Shown one piece after another: positions 47,011 to 57,415 of a stretch of DNA of 64,000 nt. Both the position numbers and the translations under genes were made by a program. This DNA is from Lotus japonicus. Taxonomy: Eukaryota > Streptophyta > Magnoliopsida > Fabales > Fabaceae. The stretch is from positions 28,986,743-29,050,742 of the forward strand of contig NC_080043.1 in assembly GCF_012489685.1 (NCBI RefSeq), given 5' to 3'. The notes below the pieces were generated by a model. The model did no database searches and was not told the DNA's origin. It worked only from the letters and a program-made list of their open reading frames with translations. Position 1 is the stretch's first letter. Each line of letters opens with the position of its first letter.

Positions 47011-48321
47011 TTTTTTGTCTAAATGACCCATGATAAAGTTTGGGTTAAATAACTCATCATCCAATCACATTAGAGATAAGTGAGTTGAAATTTCTATATT
47101 TTATTTATTAATTTATTTCCAACTCATTTATCTCAAATGTGATTGAATGATGAGTTACTAGTGTTTTTTACCCGCGCGTTGCACGAGAAATACATCTATT
47201 ATATTTGATAGGTCAATTAATACCTTGATCATTAAAAATATAATAAACTACGGATGAAATAGAAGAGTGTGAAATGATTAGCAAAGTGGATAAAAAGTCT
47301 TAAATTAAAACCCTTGTTGCATAGATTGAACTTCGTACAATTGAATAACTAATAAAAAAATTGGATAACCAAATCTCAAATTATGCAAAACATATTAGGG
47401 GATGTGGTTTAATGATGGCTAATAAACAATAACTGATTTAATCTACAATAAAAAAAGAGAAAAAAAATTTTATGTTCGTGATTATGCGAGTTCATTTTTT
47501 ACACAATAAAATAAACTAAGTTTGACCCATATCAACATGAAGTCGTTTCACATTCTTCATGAGCTTAAAGACAATAACATAAATTATAGATATAAAGAAT
47601 CACCAATAAAGCATTCAGAACACATTTTAATCTAAAAAAAAAAGAATGTACCGCGAAATTTGTTATTGTATTTGATAAATTAATTAATACTTAATGAAGG
47701 TACTTTCTTGTTAAAATATATTTCTTCCCGTAGGAGAATTTAACTCCTATAATAATTTGTACAAAAAAATTAAAGTGGACTATATTATTATGTAGTAAAA
47801 AATTAACATTAAACTATATTATATTATGTTTTTCTTGTAACAAAAAAAATTCCGATGAAATCTTATTAACATTTATTTTTATGTAGAAGTATTTTCATGT
47901 AAAATATTCTTCCTATATATAAAAGCTTTTAGGCTCTTTCTAATACATTTAGATTCAGCTTCTCCTTACTCTCAGGATGCCTGAAAGTCTTTTCTCAAGT
48001 CTATCTGGTGGGTAATATCGATGAAGATGATGACACCCACCATACCTTGCTTGCTTCAAGGTCGATCTCTTGTATCCTCCTCCTGCCGAAGACTTTAAGA
48101 GTAAACCTTGTCATTCCAACTTTCATCGATCGAGTTTCAGTTGCTTTTTCTGTTGATCCAGGTGAGAAAGCTTACTAAGGCAACCTCTGCTTTTGTCAAT
48201 CTCCCAATATAAGAAGCATGTTGCTTTGCTCTTATAATAGTACTAATGGGCGTACTTTAGAACAAATTTCTAGCGAAGGTCTTGACAGTTTGGAACTGAA
48301 AGGTTTGGTTCATTAATAATA

Positions 48322-49935
48322 GGCTTAATTCCAGTTTGAGCCCCTGATATTTTACAATTGTGCGGTCTGCATCCCCTGTGTTTAAAATGTGCGGTCAAAC
48401 TCCCTCATGTTTCTAAAATGGTTGATTGAAGCCCTTCCGTCAATTTCCGTCAGTTGACCAAACGGAAATGCTGACGTGTCACTTATTTAATTCATAAAAT
48501 ATAAACTACTAATTGGTGACGGAAATAATCCGTCACAAAACCCTTCAGCCAATAACTTTTTTTTTTCTTCCACAAATTTGTTCCATCTTTCTCCTTCCTC
48601 ACATCTTCTCAATCAAGCCGACCCTAATCTCTCTCAGAAAAATCCTAGGAAATTGTTCAAACATGTGAATATCAGGGAAGGAAATTGAATCCAGAGATGA
48701 ACTCAAATCCAGATTTTGACTAAGCCTTCCATACAATACGGGATTTGGGTTTGGCACCCCATGTATTCAATACGGAAATTTAATTTCCGTTTTCAAAACG
48801 GAATTTAAAATTCCGATTTGTTTTTTATATGCAATGAACGGTTGAAAATGTGCCACATATGCTAAAATACATAACGGTTTTTTAATTTCCGTTTTTTTCG
48901 TATTAAAATCGGAATTTAAATTCCCGTTTTTAATAAAGTGGGGTGCGAAACCCAATAGGTGGGGTGCCAAACCAAATTCCCATACAATACCCACCCACCC
49001 AACAGAATGAAAATTAAAAAAAAAAAAAATCAGAATCAAGGGACTGAACAAAACGGAAATAAATCCATAGAAAACTAATAAGATCAAATTAGAATTATTA
49101 CAAAAGAAGAAATAATCTGAATTCAATGAAGAAAATAACAAAGAAAGTCGTTGATGAAGATCAAATTAGCCAAACAGCGATGGGAGCAGCGGAGGAAAAA
49201 AAAATTGAAAGGGGAAATCGCAGTCAGAGCCTGAAAATAAATAAAGCACCAATAGACCCACCCCCATGGTACGACCGCCGCGACCTCCTTCACCCTCCCT
49301 CATGAAGCACTATTTCACTGCCACGTCGCCTTCTCACACGCTCTATGTTCCCGGCGCCACCAAATTCTGAAATGTGTGAGGAAGAAGAAAGATTGGAAAA
49401 AATTTGGGTGGAGAGTGGAGAGTGGAGAGGGAAGAGGAGAGGATCGTGGTTGGGGTAGAGAAGAGATGATTGAGGTGTGGATTGGGAAGAGGGGAGATGA
49501 TTGTGGTGTGGATTGGGAAGAGAGGAGGTGGCTGCGGCGAGAAAAGGAAGGAGAGGAGGCGGCGGCGGCGCTGGATTGGTAGAGGAGGTGTTAGGGTTTT
49601 TACTTTTTTGAGAGGAAGGAGAAGCTCTGGTTTCTGGAATGGAAAAATAGGGATGAGAATTTTTTTTTTGTCAAAATGAGAAAAGTAAAAATAAATAATT
49701 AATTTTGGCTAAAGGGTTTTGTGACGGATTATTTCAGTCACTAATTAGTAGCCTATATTTTATGAATTAAATAAGTGACACGTCAGCATCTCCGTTTGGT
49801 CAACTGACAGAAATGGACGGAAGGGCTTCAATCAACCGTTTTAGAAACATGAGGGAGTTTGATCGCACATTTTAAACACAGGGGAAGCAGACCGCTCATT
49901 TGTGAAACATCAAGGACCCAAACTGGAATTAAGTC
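48322..49935. mobile_element. Mutator-like element inside Helitron 2, 9-bp TSD
   Basis: Ends GGCTTAATTCCAGTTTG and its inverted partner bound 1614 bp; the 9-bp duplication ttaataata flanks both sides (48313-48321, 49936-49944). Inverted arms are about 230 bp. The interior includes a GA-rich stretch (49376-49600) with short tandem units, which gives meaningless long frames, and a further MITE at 48740. No transposase. Confidence 0.9.
48740..48981. mobile_element. 242-bp MITE with 9-bp TSD
   Basis: Begins GGGATTTGGGTTTGGCACCCC and ends with the inverse GGGGTGCCAAACCAAATTCCC. The 9-bp repeat atacaatac flanks it (48731-48739, 48982-48990), pointing to Mutator-type transposition. The interior has several aatttccgtttt/aaacggaattt palindromes. 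Innermost level of the nest. Confidence 0.85.
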
Positions 49936-49944
49936 TTAATAATA

Positions 49945-51239
49945 TCTAGTAGTTTCATCATGCTATTCTGCTTTTGAACTTGTTGTACTTACCGGAGCAT
50001 TTCTGCGATAAAAAAATTCAGAATAGTAAAGCAGTCGTAGTATGCTCCCTTTACTTGCTCTAGTGCTCAAGTGATAGCTGAGTGCATATTGTTTACATCT
50101 GAATTATATATAAAAGACTCTTAAAAACAACTACTTAATTCTCCATTACAAAGAATATACATTACATCAGAACCTAATTATTATTTGTCAGTGACATAAG
50201 TGTCGAAAATAATAGTATTAATAATGGAAATTTCGAATGGTGTGGATAAGGATTAAAAGTCAAATCTCATAAGAAAGAAAAATCTCCATTTACATCAAAA
50301 TCTCTCTCAGATTTCTCTACCTCACTATCACCACCGCTTTTCTTATAAATTATCCACAAACACACTCACAAATTCCACACAGTACCTAACATCATATGCA
50401 AATTTTATTTTCACTGCAATCAAAGTCTGTTCTTTTGCATAAAAAAGCACTTCATAAAGTAAGAAGATATCACATTTTGAATTTAAATAATTAAAATATT
50501 TATTTATAATTAAAAAATCAAATGAAACTTGCTTCCAAATCAGCAGCAATCCTAGGTGCTATTCCTGATTGTTGTCCAACTTTAACATGAATTAATATGA
50601 ACTCATGCTAATTCAAATGAAACTTGCTTCCAAATCAGCAGCTTCCAGCCGTATCTGCATTCTAAGTAACAGAAAATCAAGAACTCATGAAGTGAGATTG
50701 ATAGACATGTTAGAGTAGGATAGACTAAAGACCACCAAACATAATAGCAATATGTGCAACATCAATCTAGCTATGATAGTGCAAAGATAGCAATCAAATT
50801 TGCAGACAGATATGAAAGCCAGAGAATGAATTGAAGCCACTTTTTGGCTATGGCCTTCCAGTGGTTTCCATAACCAATCAGATCTATTTGTAAGGGGAAA
50901 CTAATCACATGCTACTAAAGAAGATGAATGGAAGAAAACCCCCCTAGAAATTTTAGACCCATTATATTTGTTGAACGGCTAAAACAACTATTTGCTTTAT
51001 GTAGCACTGTTGTTGAAAGTACAATAACCAAATCAAAAACATATGCTGATACTAAATCGTAATGTGATAATTACACACTCATGCAAGCAAGACTTCCAAT
51101 CACACTAAAGTTTGATTAATTGAACCATAGTAGAACAATGATTAATTATAAAATCTAATATTGCCTTCGAAAAGTGACTTTTAATATATGTAATGATGAT
51201 AGATAGATGTAGAATTGATGAACTAAGTCAGTAAAACTA
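49945..51239. other. Helitron 2 interior, no gene
   Basis: AT-rich. A 30-base direct repeat (core 'aaatgaaacttgcttccaaa') occurs at about 50519 and 50615. No protein domain seen. Confidence 0.5.
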
Positions 51240-51370
51240 TATATGCATCACAATAGTGCAACACCAAACACACATCTCTATCTCTTATCTGGTTAATATA
51301 TACATATGCATCAAAGTAGTGCAACACCTAACACACATCTCTATCTCTTATATGGTGAATATATACATAT
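51240..51370. repeat. ~67-bp tandem duplication
   Basis: Two units with 'atatatgcatca.a.tagtgc' and 'cacacatctctatctcttat' in direct succession. Confidence 0.85.
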
Positions 51371-52065
51371 AATGGACTGAGAAAAACCTCCATGAGTACT
51401 GGTCTCACATGTTTCGTGGCTTACTTGAAATGAGAGCAAGATAAGATCTTGAGTCATCAATCATGTTTCATCATCAGCTAGTTGAGAATCAGAGAGTGTA
51501 GTCAGAAAGAGGTATGCACCTCATTGTCGTTCTGTACCTACGGATAAATTCATGTCAAATGTTTCCAGGGAAGCCAAGGAAATCAATTTATTGTTAGAAC
51601 ATTGGTTTAGGCGTTTAGCACATTAGAAAGGATATCACCAGTTTTAAAAGCCTAACCTCAATAGTATAGCTTGAGCGAACAAAGATAAGCAGTAAAATCT
51701 CATCCATGATATGTAGTTCTGTAGTTGTAACGGCAAGCACCAACAATAATAATTAATTTCCTCGGTGCAAGAAGCAGGCAAAAAGAAAAAATTACCAAAT
51801 AAAAAAGTTGCAAGGAAAAAAATCTACAACTTCTCCTTTTTCTCCTCTCAATTCTTTCACTCCCTCAATCCACTTCACTGACAATGATTAGGTTAATCAA
51901 AACATACACAGATCAATGTTTCACCTCCAATAACATAGGACACAAATTTTAGATGCAAATTAAGAAAAACGAATAAAATAGAATCACATACAAAGGAGAA
52001 TCAGAAAACATAAAAAACAAATCAAAATATTGCAAAATTTCATATAGAATATAAAATGGACTCAC

Positions 52066-52440
52066 CATCCATGGCTTCCAAAGAATCTCTTTTGGTGGAA
52101 TATCTATAAAAAAACCTGAAGAAAAGAATTTGAAATTAGCATGGCAAGTGATGAACGAAATTGACCTTGAAGTCAAACATGAGTGAATGAAAGTTAAAGG
52201 TAAAGTAAAATAAAATTGAAAAAAACCACAACATATTATGCAAGCAAAGGAAGAAAATAATTTGAAACCTCCATCTGCAACCTTCCCAATCAGTCCAAGG
52301 CAGCAAATCGGAGGGATGCGATTGCAAGTCGATGGCAAAGTGGTTCCGTGGAGAGATGAGACGATTTTGTGGGGGTGGTTCCGTTCAGTGAAGAGATGAG
52401 ATGAGAATTGCATGGAGGAGATGAATTCCATGGAGGAGAT
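52066..52440 (-). pseudogene. Possible captured gene fragment (two small exons)
   Basis: On the minus strand a first exon could run from an ATG near 52431 to 52269, followed by a 38-nt exon at 52066-52103. The small exon is bounded by a pyrimidine-rich acceptor (ttttttatag) and a strong donor (GGTGAGTCC). Translated pieces ('CCLGLIGKVADGG', 'IPPKEILWKPWM') match nothing I recognise. The splice architecture, inside a Helitron and read in the Helitron's own direction, suggests a captured host gene part. The donor of the first exon is weak. Confidence 0.3.
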
Positions 52441-52517
52441 GGTGGAGGTAGGCAGGGTTTTAAGAGGGTTTTTGGTGATGAGATGTATTATTGATTTAAA
52501 TCACTTATCACAGATTT

Positions 52518-52977
52518 TATATTAAGATAAAATCATGAAATAAACAACATAAATCCTAAACAAATCTAAAATTTAAAAATGTACTAAATAAATATAGATA
52601 AAAACTATCAAAATCTAGCAAATCACAATAAAAACTCATAAAATCCGGAATTAATTAAAAATCCAAAAATTCAATAAAAATTAATTAATACTCAAAAAAT
52701 AAATAATAATATAATTTAAGATAAAATTCAGAAATAAACAACATAAATCCTAATCAAATCTTAAATTTAAAAATGTACTAAATAAATATAGATAAAAACG
52801 ATCAAAATCTAGCAAATCACAATAAAAACTCATAAAATCCGGAATTAATTAAAAATCCGAAAATTCAATAAAAATACCATAAAAATTAGTTAATACTCTA
52901 AAAATAAATAAAAAAAAAGATAAAATCAAGAAATAAAAAACCTAAATCCTAATCAAATCTAAAATTTAAAAAATGTA
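52518..52977. repeat. ~203-bp tandem repeat, 2.3 units
   Basis: Units share 'gtactaaataaatatagata', 'tcaaaatctagcaaatcac' and 'tcataaaatccggaattaat'. The third unit is cut after about 58 bases. Located close to the 5' end of Helitron 2. Confidence 0.9.
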
Positions 52978-53519
52978 TTTTTTTTATTAAGGAGAAATAA
53001 GGTAAGGAAAAATCTGGGCACATGTGGCAAGTGGGGCCAAGGAGAAAGATCTTACATGTAAAATATTAGGTGAGAATTAATCTGGGAGCGACACGTCACT
53101 AACTTGGCCTGTGAGAGCGACACGTCATGCTAGAAGTTTTTCTTTTCTAATATATATTGATATTGATTTAACTCAAACTTTATCATGGGTCATTTAGACA
53201 ACCCGTATTATAATAGTTGAATATTACGTTGATTTAGAGATTAAAATTTACCTAATCGCTTAAAAATGATGAATTTATGTTATATATGAATAATTTAATA
53301 ATCAATATTTGTTAATTCATTCACACACATTCTTATTGATCTTTCATCACAAATTTATTTCATTTATTTTATATATTTCTTCTTTTCTTATCACGCCACC
53401 CACCATAATTAACATTTTTCTCTCTCTCACTTTTGGTGGTGTGAGTGAACATTTTTTATGCTCCGGAAAGAATGTGTGAATGGACATTGAGTGTTAATAA
53501 CATAACATTAATCTTGTCT

Positions 53520-53623
53520 CCGAATAATAGTTCAAGTGGTAAGAGTTATGAGACAATGAGACATAAATTGGATGGAAGAGGTCTAAAGATCAATCCTTGA
53601 ATGGTGCAATTTATCTTTCCGAA
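53520..53623 (+). repeat. Possible SINE remnant
   Basis: 'atagttcaagtggtaagag' resembles an A box, and 'agatcaatcc' about 55 bases on could be a decayed B box. The MITE at 53624 follows immediately. Confidence 0.3.
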
Positions 53624-53808
53624 GGGGTTGTCTAAATGACTCATGTGAAAGTTGAGTTAAATAACCCATCATCCAATCACATTGGAGATAAATGAGTTAG
53701 AAATAAATTAATAAATAAAATATAGAAATTTCAACTCACCTATCTCTAATGTGATTGGATGATGAATTATTTAACCCAAACTTTCACATGAGTCATTTAG
53801 ACAACCCC
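53624..53808. mobile_element. Intact palindromic MITE
   Basis: 185 bp, ggggttgtctaaatgac to gtcatttagacaacccc, with inverted arms of about 75 bp that differ at few positions. No coding capacity. The flanks (ctttccgaa / gaaaataat) show no 9-bp duplication, at best the triplet gaa. Its ends match those of the 9-bp-TSD element at 25714-28328. Confidence 0.9.
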
Positions 53809-55874
53809 GAAAATAATAATAACATGAATCTTACAAATAAATTCTCTCACATCACCACTCAATTTTTCTTTGAAAGTCAAACCAAGTTTATTCATTAAAT
53901 TCCCTCATGAACCTGGTGTGGTATACAGTTATAGAGTATAGACAGAGATAAAAGATTCGTCAACTAGCGGGCCCATTTGTTCTTTAACTTGGTGGGTTCA
54001 TGTGGTAAAATTAAAGCCCCATTCAAGGTGTTCGATGTTTACATAAACTAGTTGACAATGAGAAGGCCCATTTACCTGAAAAGTTCAAGTAGGTTTGTGT
54101 TCTACTACCTAATCCTTTAATGCTTCGCCATTTAAGGCACAATATTCAACATTGAGGCTCCATTGTAGTATTCATAGCCATTACAGTACTTGCCAGAGGG
54201 CTCTTGACAAGGCAGTTTCTCTCCATGTTCCTTACCATGGGCATGTGAGGTTCATGTAAGTCCTAATGTTCAAAGTTCAAACTCAAATGACTTAATTTGC
54301 TTTCAATGTAACGTTCTTTTATTGGCCAATTAATTTTTCCGCGAGATTTTTTTTTTTTTTTTATCATTTGCAGGAATCAATCTATGCAACTGCACTGAGA
54401 CGGATCTAGGTTAGGAGGTATGAGGGGCCCTCACTTAATTTTGATAAATATCATTAGAAAAAAATTGAGTAGTAAAAGTGTGGTTTTAGATGACTTATTT
54501 AGTAAAAAATGTCATCACTTGAGTCTCACATCTAAATGTCCTCAATTGAGTAGTAAAAGTATATGTTTTTTAATAACCCCTTTGGTAAAATATGCTCTCA
54601 CTTGTGTCCCTTTTGGTAAGAAATTATCTCACTTCTAATAGTATATAATAATTTTTTATCATGCATTTACATGTATATATTGCCCTCACAACATCAAATT
54701 CCTGGATCCATCACTGCAACCGCATGTCATTAACTTTTACTACTTGAGAATAGTTTCTGAAGCTAACATTTGCTCCAATCTTTCAATATATGAATAGTCA
54801 TAGTTGCGAGTTTATTTCTACATTTTCTCATTATTACTCGACACACTAACTTGAATTGCTATTTGTTTGGCTTAAAAGCACTTATGGTCTCTAGTGGTGG
54901 AGCCACCGCCTGGCTACCCTGGGCTCCGCCACTGCTCGTGGTGGTTGTGATCAATTTGGAGAAGGGAGGAGAAAGAAGAAATTTGCAGAGAGGGAAATCA
55001 ATAATTATTTGTCCACACCTCTAAATTGAGGTGGAAAGAGGTGGAGGAGGAGAGAGATAGGAAGAAAAGAAAAAGTAAGAGAGAGAAAACATAAGATGTG
55101 ATAGATGATAAGAGGAGAGAGATAGAAATAAAAATAGGTGAAAATGAAGTGTATAAATAAGGAGGTGTGTATATATCATTACTCAGCAAAGCAGTGTTAG
55201 GAAGAGGAAAATGAATGTGAGGGAGAGAGGAGTGGAAAATGAATGTGACTATGTGAGGGAGAGAGGGTTGAGTGGGGTCATGTTGGAGAAAGAATAATGT
55301 TTCTTGATGATGATAGAGAGTGAGATTTCCATATCTTTCTGATTGGTTGAGAGGATAACACTTGCTGATTTGCTGAATATTTAAATATTTAAAGACAACA
55401 TTTTGAATTTTAAAGTTTTATAGATAGAAAATTTTGAATTTTAAAGATAAAGGCTGAGAGAAAGATGAGTGTAGGTTAATTCAAGCTGATATCTTTTTGG
55501 TTGAATTATGATTAAGGAAAATTATAAAAATAATGGATTATTATTATCCCAAATATGTTAGTAAGTTCCATTACTTCCATATGGATTAAAATTAGTCATC
55601 ACTAAAATCAATTAAGTGATTATTGAAATAAATACTAAATATAAGTCTTACTTTGCAAAAATGCATTTAGTTCAAGTAACACATGTTCAAATTGGTAACT
55701 GATTTGGCTTCAAATTGCTAACTGGATTGGGAATTGATCGATTTAGGGCTTATATTTTGAGGTTAGGGCGTCGGGATAAGCGAGGACTTTGGTTTTGGGG
55801 ATGCCGAGGCCTAATTTTTTTTATTAGGGCTTAAATTTTGAGGTTAGGTCTTGCCCAGACTCTACAAAAAATTT
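53809..55874. other. Intergenic; one exon-like stretch near 54130-54250
   Basis: Mostly AT-rich. On the minus strand, 54130-54250 reads as a hydrophilic, cysteine-containing peptide (KLPCQEPSGKYCNGYEYYNG) ending in a stop, which looks like the last exon of a small secreted protein but cannot be joined to anything nearby. A direct repeat 'attgagtagtaaaag' occurs at 54463 and 54545. Confidence 0.35.
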
Positions 55875-56369
55875 AGCTTTGCCACTTGTCTCCCACGAAT
55901 TCCTATTGTGCAAACGGAGGCCTTAAACTTTAAAAATAACACTTGTAGTCCCTGACGTTACCCTTCGTTAACATTTTAGTCCCTCTTCTATTTTTCTTCC
56001 AAAAACTAACGAATCTGGGGACAAAAAATGCAATTAAGTAAAAAAGTTATTTAAAAAAAAAATCAAAATTGTTTTTATCTTCCTCTAGCTCTTCATCTTT
56101 CTTCACTCATCTCCATATAAAAGTCTATAAAAATTCAACAAATATTCATACTCAAACCCAGAAAATCAAAACAACCCAAAATCATTATCTCCTCCCTTCT
56201 TCACATAACCAAAACCATTATAACATATAAAAATTAAAGCTTTATCAAACCCAGATTTGTACTTTTTAATCCAAATTTGTAAAACTGTGTTGTTATTTCT
56301 CCCTCCTTCTTCCTTTTCTATGTTTCTTTTAGCATTTGGGCACATGGGGATCTATGAGTTTTTTTTTCT

Positions 56370-56689
56370 TGTTCCGTGTTAGAACATAGAGAGGGAAGGT
56401 AGTACCCAAAGTATGAGGAAGGTGATGAGAATGCTTAGAGAGAGAAACTCTAGCCGCTGAGAGAGAGAAAGTATAACTGAATTTCAATGCTATTATTATT
56501 CAAATGAGCTAAGAGTCTCTTACAATTGGTATTCCCCTCCTATTTATAGAGGTGGAGTTGGGCTTCGGCGCCCTTAGTCTGTCCGAATGGGCCAGTTGGG
56601 CCTCGGGAAGGGAGGTCCAAGGTCATGGCGCGTCCCACGCCCAAGGTCGGGTCTCCTGGGCGAGGGACCCTGGGGTCTCGCCCAGTCCA
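56370..56689 (-). repeat. 3' LTR of the gypsy element
   Basis: 320 bp, same length as its partner, with roughly a dozen differences. A TATA-like 'tataaatag' (minus sense, near 56535) marks the promoter in U3. Confidence 0.9.
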
Positions 56690-57415
56690 CAAGTCCACAA
56701 GACACCGAGCTCGAAGCATGAGAGCTAAGTGTGTCTTTAAGCAAGAAACAAGGCGAGAGCCCTAAGGATGCCGACTAAAACTTAAAAACTTAAAATCTAG
56801 AAGTAAAAAACGATGGTCAACATGGCCTGATAAATAAAGCCTTTTGCAATCGACACTTTGGGCCTTCAGCTATGCCCTCTTCTTCTGGGCGACCCCAGTC
56901 CACAAGCAGGCTTGTGGCGGAGGCTTCTAGTCCGCCCGCCTCAGCATACTTATGCACGTGCCTTGAATCGTGACGCTCTATCGCGTGTTGTGTCCATCCC
57001 ACGCGTCGAGCCTTGAAGTGACGCCAGGGTCAGTGAATCCACAAAATCTCAACCGCTACCTTTGACATGTCCCTTCCAGTCACATCACAACTTTGACAAT
57101 TTGAATTTTAACCAATTGGCAGCAACCATTGCAGCTTTTCATTTAATGCGTCTTTCTCACTCCCCAGAATTTCGCAACTGCAATCATATCATTTCCTGAC
57201 GTCATGGGGAACAACCTCCTTTTTTCCTCCATCTCTCTCGGTAACCGTCCACAACTTCTTCCTACACGTCCCCCTCTGCACGTCACTCCCCGCTTCTAAC
57301 AGCATTATCTTACTAACCCTTTTCGTTCCTTTACGATTACGAACCTTTGCTTCTTCACCCTTACGCGAACTTGTCCAGTGTTAAAATTACCTTTATTCCT
57401 TGCAATCCTTCTTCA
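56690..57415 (+). promoter_or_regulatory. Upstream region of the antisense gene
   Basis: Non-coding on the plus strand, with a full palindromic bZIP site TGACGTCA at 57197-57204, about 210 bases before the first ATG of the antisense frame. A promoter for the antisense gene is likely here, but no clear TATA box was picked out. Confidence 0.35.

Larger units (their letters stand above)
47158..53166 (-). mobile_element. Helitron 2 (non-autonomous, 6.0 kb)
   Basis: The minus-strand 5' end begins TCAATATCAATATATATTAG and the 3' end is CGTGCAACGCGCG (hairpin with one G:T), 11 bases, CTAG. It sits precisely between A and T of its target with no duplication, as Helitrons do. The terminal ~100 bases match Helitron 1. 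It contains a Mutator-like element (48322-49935), tandem repeats, and what look like small captured exons (52066-52440). No Rep or helicase domain was found, so it depends on an autonomous partner. Confidence 0.85.
47011..53205. mobile_element. 186-bp MITE split by Helitron 2
   Basis: The segments 47011-47157 and 53167-53205 join to a 186-bp sequence that aligns end to end, base for base in structure, with the intact MITE at 53624-53808. The outer bases read (tt)ttgtctaaatgaccc and gggtcatttagacaaccc. The join (gagtta|tttaac) reproduces the uninterrupted ttatttaac of the intact copy. The left terminal four bases are degraded, and no target duplication remains. Confidence 0.8.

Noticed and set aside
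49376..49680. Overlapping Glu/Arg/Trp-rich open frames
   Set aside because: Produced by short GA-rich tandem units inside the Mutator-like element at 48322-49935; open in more than one frame.
47002..53214. Target duplication for the split MITE ('ataataattgaag' left, 'ataatagttgaat' right)
   Set aside because: The match needs four extra bases between element end and repeat on one side only; more likely coincidence in AT-rich DNA.
56817..57002. 61-codon minus-strand frame next to the 3' LTR
   Set aside because: No pol motif, short, and not in a position where reverse transcriptase or integrase would be expected to end.
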